Of a stretch of DNA of 64,000 bases, positions 61,158 to 64,000 are shown one piece after another. Position numbers and translations under genes: made by a program. The first letter of the stretch is position 1. Each line of letters begins with the position of its first letter. The stretch comes from [Mycobacterium] stephanolepidis (GTDB lineage Bacteria; Actinomycetota; Actinomycetes; Mycobacteriales; Mycobacteriaceae), in NCBI RefSeq assembly GCF_002356335.1, contig NZ_AP018165.1, forward strand, positions 186,001 to 250,000. The letters are read 5' to 3'. The notes beneath the pieces were generated by a model. The model did no database searches, was not told the DNA's origin, and was given only the letters and a program-made list of their open reading frames with translations.

Positions 61158-62387
61158 ATGCCTACTACGACTGACCCGGGCACTCTGCTACTTCAGGTGC
61201 TCGACCCGGCCAATCGTGCCAATCCATACCCGGTGTACCGCCAGCTGGTCGAGCAGACGCAGGCCGGTCCGGTGCACCCGCCCGGCATGGACGTCAGCGT
61301 GCTGGCGACCTTCGCCGACTGCAACGCCGTGCTGCGCCACCCGCAGGCGTCTTCGGATCGCCGTAAGTCGAAGATCGTGCAGCGACAGCTTGCACAGAAT
61401 CCCAACCTGATCGCCAGGCCCTCGTTCCTGGGCCTGGACGCCCCCGATCACACCCGGCTGCGCAAGCTGGCTGCTAAGGCGTTCGCACCCAAGGTGATCA
61501 ACGCGATGGCCGAAGACGTTCAGGGCCTCGTCGATCAGCTTCTGGACGACATCGCGCGGCGTGGCACCGTCAACCTCGTCACAGATTTCGCTTATCCGCT
61601 GCCCGTCGCGGTGATCTGCCGGATGCTGGGGGTACCGATCGAAGACGAACCCGAATTCGGCAGGGCCTCAGCGCTGCTGGGTCAAGGGCTGGATCCGGTT
61701 TTCGCGTTGACCGGTCAGGCGCCCGCCAACATGAACGAACGTTTCCAGGCGGCCCATTGGATGTGGGACTACTTCGCCAATCTCATCGCGGCCCGTCGGC
61801 GCAACCTCGGCGATGATCTGTTGTCGGCCCTGATCCAGGTCGAGGAGGCCGGTGACCAGCTCACCGAGGAAGAGATCATCTCCACCTGCACGCTGCTGCT
61901 CATCGCAGGACACGAGACCACCGTCAACCTGATCGCCAACGCGTCATTGGCCATGCTTCAGACGCCACAGCAGTGGAAAATGTTGGGACAGAATGCTGAT
62001 CGTGCGGCAGCGGTCATCGAGGAGACGCTGCGTTACGACCCGCCCGTGCATATGGTGGCCCGGGTCGCCGACGGTGACATGACGGTTGGTGGCTTCACCT
62101 TCCCCAGTGGCGAGTGGGTGCTATTGATGCTCGCTGCCGCGCAACGTGATCCGGAGATCGGCCCGGACTTGGACGTCTTCGATCCGGATCGCGCCGAGAT
62201 CAAACACCTGGCCTTCGGGCACGGTCCACACTTCTGCTTGGGTGCTCCGCTGGCGCGGTTGGAGGCCAAGCTGGCGTTGAGCTCGATCACCGCGCGGTTC
62301 CCCGATGTGCGGTTGACCGGTGAGCCCAGCTACAAGCCGAACGTCACGCTGCGCGGACTCGCCGACCTTCCGGTACGCATCATCTAG
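61158..62387 (+). CDS. Cytochrome P450
   Basis: A 409-residue bacterial class I P450. Motifs: I-helix AGHETT, K-helix EETLR (ExxR) and heme-binding FGHGPHFCLG with the axial cysteine. Substrate unknown; no ferredoxin or ferredoxin reductase is next to it, so it must use partners from elsewhere. It follows tgt with a 63-bp gap and overlaps the convergent transporter gene by 4 bp. Confidence 0.94.
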   Translation: MPTTTDPGTLLLQVLDPANRANPYPVYRQLVEQTQAGPVHPPGMDVSVLATFADCNAVLRHPQASSDRRKSKIVQRQLAQNPNLIARPSFLGLDAPDHTRLRKLAAKAFAPKVINAMAEDVQGLVDQLLDDIARRGTVNLVTDFAYPLPVAVICRMLGVPIEDEPEFGRASALLGQGLDPVFALTGQAPANMNERFQAAHWMWDYFANLIAARRRNLGDDLLSALIQVEEAGDQLTEEEIISTCTLLLIAGHETTVNLIANASLAMLQTPQQWKMLGQNADRAAAVIEETLRYDPPVHMVARVADGDMTVGGFTFPSGEWVLLMLAAAQRDPEIGPDLDVFDPDRAEIKHLAFGHGPHFCLGAPLARLEAKLALSSITARFPDVRLTGEPSYKPNVTLRGLADLPVRII

Positions 62388-63838
62388 TGGGCAACAGACC
62401 TGGCTAGACGTTCCTCGACCCGATCCTGCACCACGGACATCACCATGCAGACGACCCAGTAATAGATGCCTGCGGTCAGATAAAGCGTGAAGAACTGGAA
62501 GGTGGGGGCCGCGGCAACCTGTGCCGTGCGCATCACATCGGTCACCAGGATTGCCGATGCCAGTGAGGTGTCCTTCACCAGAGAGATCAGCGTGTTGGAC
62601 AACGGGGGCACCGCGACCCGACTGGCCTGCGGAATGACGATGCGCCACAACGTGGTGCGGTAACTCATGCCCAGACTTGAGGCGGCCTCCCACTGCCCGC
62701 GGGGGATGCTCAGGATGGACGACCGGATGATCTCGGCGGCGTAGCCGCCCACGTTGAGGCTGAAAGCGATGACCGCGGCGGGAAACGGACTGATCTTCAC
62801 CCCGAATTCGGGCAGCGCGAAGAAGATCAGAAACAGCTGAAGCAGCAGCGGGGTACCCCGGATGATCGAGATGTAGATGCGGGCAAGACCGGAGAGCACC
62901 CGGCGATCGGACATGCGGGCCAGCGCCACCCCGAGGGCGATGGCCAGCCCGATCGTGAAGCTGATGGCGGTCAGTGGAAGGGTGACCGTGAGCATGGCCC
63001 GCGCCATCGGCCACAGGTTGTGCAGGACCAGCTGGGTGTTGGATCTTCCCTCGCCGGAGTCGCCCTGGGCCGCTTGTGATTTCGTTTCGCTGGCCGTCCC
63101 GCTTATGTTGGCCTTGAGGTACTTCTCGGAGATGCGGGACAACGTACCGTCGGCCGACAACTGCTCCAGTGCCTTGTTCAACTCGGGCAGTAGACCGCTG
63201 TTCTTGCGGGCGGCGAACCCCTGCTCACTGCGTTCACCGGTGCTCCCGGCGATCTTCACCGCAGGGTCACCGGTGCTGGCCAGGTAGGCGTAGACCGCGA
63301 TGCTGTCGTTGACCACGACATCGACTCGGCCCTGGCTCAACAGCGTGATGGATTGGGTGAAGCCCTCGACGGCCTCCACCCGGGCGCCGGCGTCGCGGGC
63401 GATCTGGGACCAGTTGCTCGTAGCATTCTCGGCTGCCACCTTGCCGCGGATATCGGCGAGGCTGTGAATGGTGTTGTCGTCGGCTCGGGTGACAATCACA
63501 CCCTCGCCCACCGCATACGGCGTGGACAGGTCGTACTTGGCCTTACGTTCCGGGGTGATGGTCACCTGATTGGCCACCACGTCGAACCGCTCGGCGTCCA
63601 ACCCGGCGAAGATCGCGTCCCACGGTATCTCGACGAACTCCACGGGTCGGCCAAGTTTCTCGCCGACGGCGCGGGCGACATCCACGTCGTATCCGGTCAG
63701 CTCCCCGGTGCGTTCATCGTGAAAACTGAGTGGTGCGTAGACGCCCTCGGTGCCGACCCGCAGCGATTCTTGTGCCTGGCCTCCGCGCCCGGCTACTGCC
63801 AGCAGTGTCAGAAGTGCGAGCGCGAGGGCACGAAACAC
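62384..63838 (-). CDS. Amino-acid ABC transporter, substrate-binding protein fused to permease
   Basis: A 484-residue fusion. Residues 1-22 are a signal/anchor helix, about 25-245 are a polar-amino-acid binding domain (LRVGTEGVYAPLSFHDERTG, FVEIPWDAIFAGL, ERFDVVANQ), and about 275-475 are the HisMQ-type permease (EIIRSSILSIPRGQWEAASS LGM loop). GlnP-type fusions like this need only a separate ATPase, which is not in the window. Overlaps the P450 end by 4 bp. Confidence 0.92.
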   Translation of the reverse strand: MFRALALALLTLLAVAGRGGQAQESLRVGTEGVYAPLSFHDERTGELTGYDVDVARAVGEKLGRPVEFVEIPWDAIFAGLDAERFDVVANQVTITPERKAKYDLSTPYAVGEGVIVTRADDNTIHSLADIRGKVAAENATSNWSQIARDAGARVEAVEGFTQSITLLSQGRVDVVVNDSIAVYAYLASTGDPAVKIAGSTGERSEQGFAARKNSGLLPELNKALEQLSADGTLSRISEKYLKANISGTASETKSQAAQGDSGEGRSNTQLVLHNLWPMARAMLTVTLPLTAISFTIGLAIALGVALARMSDRRVLSGLARIYISIIRGTPLLLQLFLIFFALPEFGVKISPFPAAVIAFSLNVGGYAAEIIRSSILSIPRGQWEAASSLGMSYRTTLWRIVIPQASRVAVPPLSNTLISLVKDTSLASAILVTDVMRTAQVAAAPTFQFFTLYLTAGIYYWVVCMVMSVVQDRVEERLARSVAH

Positions 63839-63882
63839 CGCGGGAGGCTAACACAGTTCCGGTGCCGACAGGCTGCTTCGGA

Positions 63883-64000
63883 TCAGCGCGGGTATATCCA
63901 CGGGTCGCGCGGGATGCGTTGCGCGTCGAACTGTCCCAGCAGCTCCGCGGCATTCGCGGCCTCGTATCCGAGTGAGTCGCATATCAAATCGAAGGCTCGT
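63883..64000 (-). CDS. Last 38 codons of an unidentified gene (runs off window end)
   Basis: A minus-strand frame open to the window edge ends at TGA 63883-63885. The visible C-terminus reads RAFDLICDSLGYEAANAAEL, LGQFDAQRIPRDPWIYPR. It is rich in acidic and aromatic residues with no domain I recognise. Codon use is typical for the region. Its start lies beyond 64000. Confidence 0.55.
   Translation of the reverse strand, partial: RAFDLICDSLGYEAANAAELLGQFDAQRIPRDPWIYPR

Overview
The window is high-GC actinobacterial DNA and almost certainly comes from a rapidly growing mycobacterium of the Mycobacteroides (abscessus/chelonae) group. Three things support this. First, it carries the complete mycobacterial arabinogalactan loci (embCAB, aftA, dprE1/dprE2, GtrA, and the wzt/glfT1/wzm export operon). 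Second, many genes keep the order known from the M. tuberculosis Rv3752c-Rv3795 stretch. Third, embB encodes the Tyr-Gln-Met-Gly-Met variant of the ethambutol region that I associate with this group. I cannot name a species from sequence alone. There is no insertion sequence, prophage, CRISPR array or rRNA.

Layout. 1-13.7 kb: cell-wall arabinan cluster on the minus strand (GtrA, dprE1, dprE2, aftA, embC, embA, embB). It is split between embC and embA by a plus-strand P-loop ATPase with a winged-helix tail, whose promoter holds four operator-like repeats, and by a tiny secreted protein. 13.8-19 kb: assorted enzymes and regulators, including a MocR/AhpD-like divergent pair and a PAP2-diacylglycerol-kinase fusion. 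19-24.7 kb: a minus-strand operon for galactan initiation and export (GT-C membrane protein, proteasome activator Bpa, Wzt, GlfT1, Wzm, PAP2). 24.8-30.4 kb: a lysine-less class V aminotransferase-like protein, quinone oxidoreductase/MarR, tRNA-Ser, OsmC, and a methyltransferase-regulator-cupin operon.

30.4-35 kb is the most interesting region. A family 2A encapsulin shell is translationally coupled to a cysteine desulfurase that carries a disordered cargo-loading N-terminus. Divergent from them is an apparently leaderless 33-codon ORF ending in five cysteine codons, placed like a cysteine-sensing attenuator. It is followed by a TQXA/thioester-like protein whose expected thioester cysteine appears to be serine. 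Together this looks like a sulfur-storage compartment with a cysteine-responsive partner gene.

35-49.8 kb: hisC, two tRNAs, small regulators and enzymes, and a three-gene cluster (small helical protein, DUF1023 hydrolase, lipoprotein) resembling a type VII-linked effector set. It continues with an acyl-CoA dehydrogenase, a ThrE-type exporter, and an oxidoreductase/SDR pair divergent from a TetR. 49.8-53.3 kb: proXVWZ osmoprotectant ABC transporter. 53.2-64 kb: an HxlR regulator with a perfect dyad beside a frameshifted methyltransferase, tyrA, the tadA pair, two tandem small secreted paralogs, tRNA-Ser whose 3' end is overlapped by a coding region, tgt, a P450, a substrate-binding-protein/permease fusion, and the tail of an unidentified gene.
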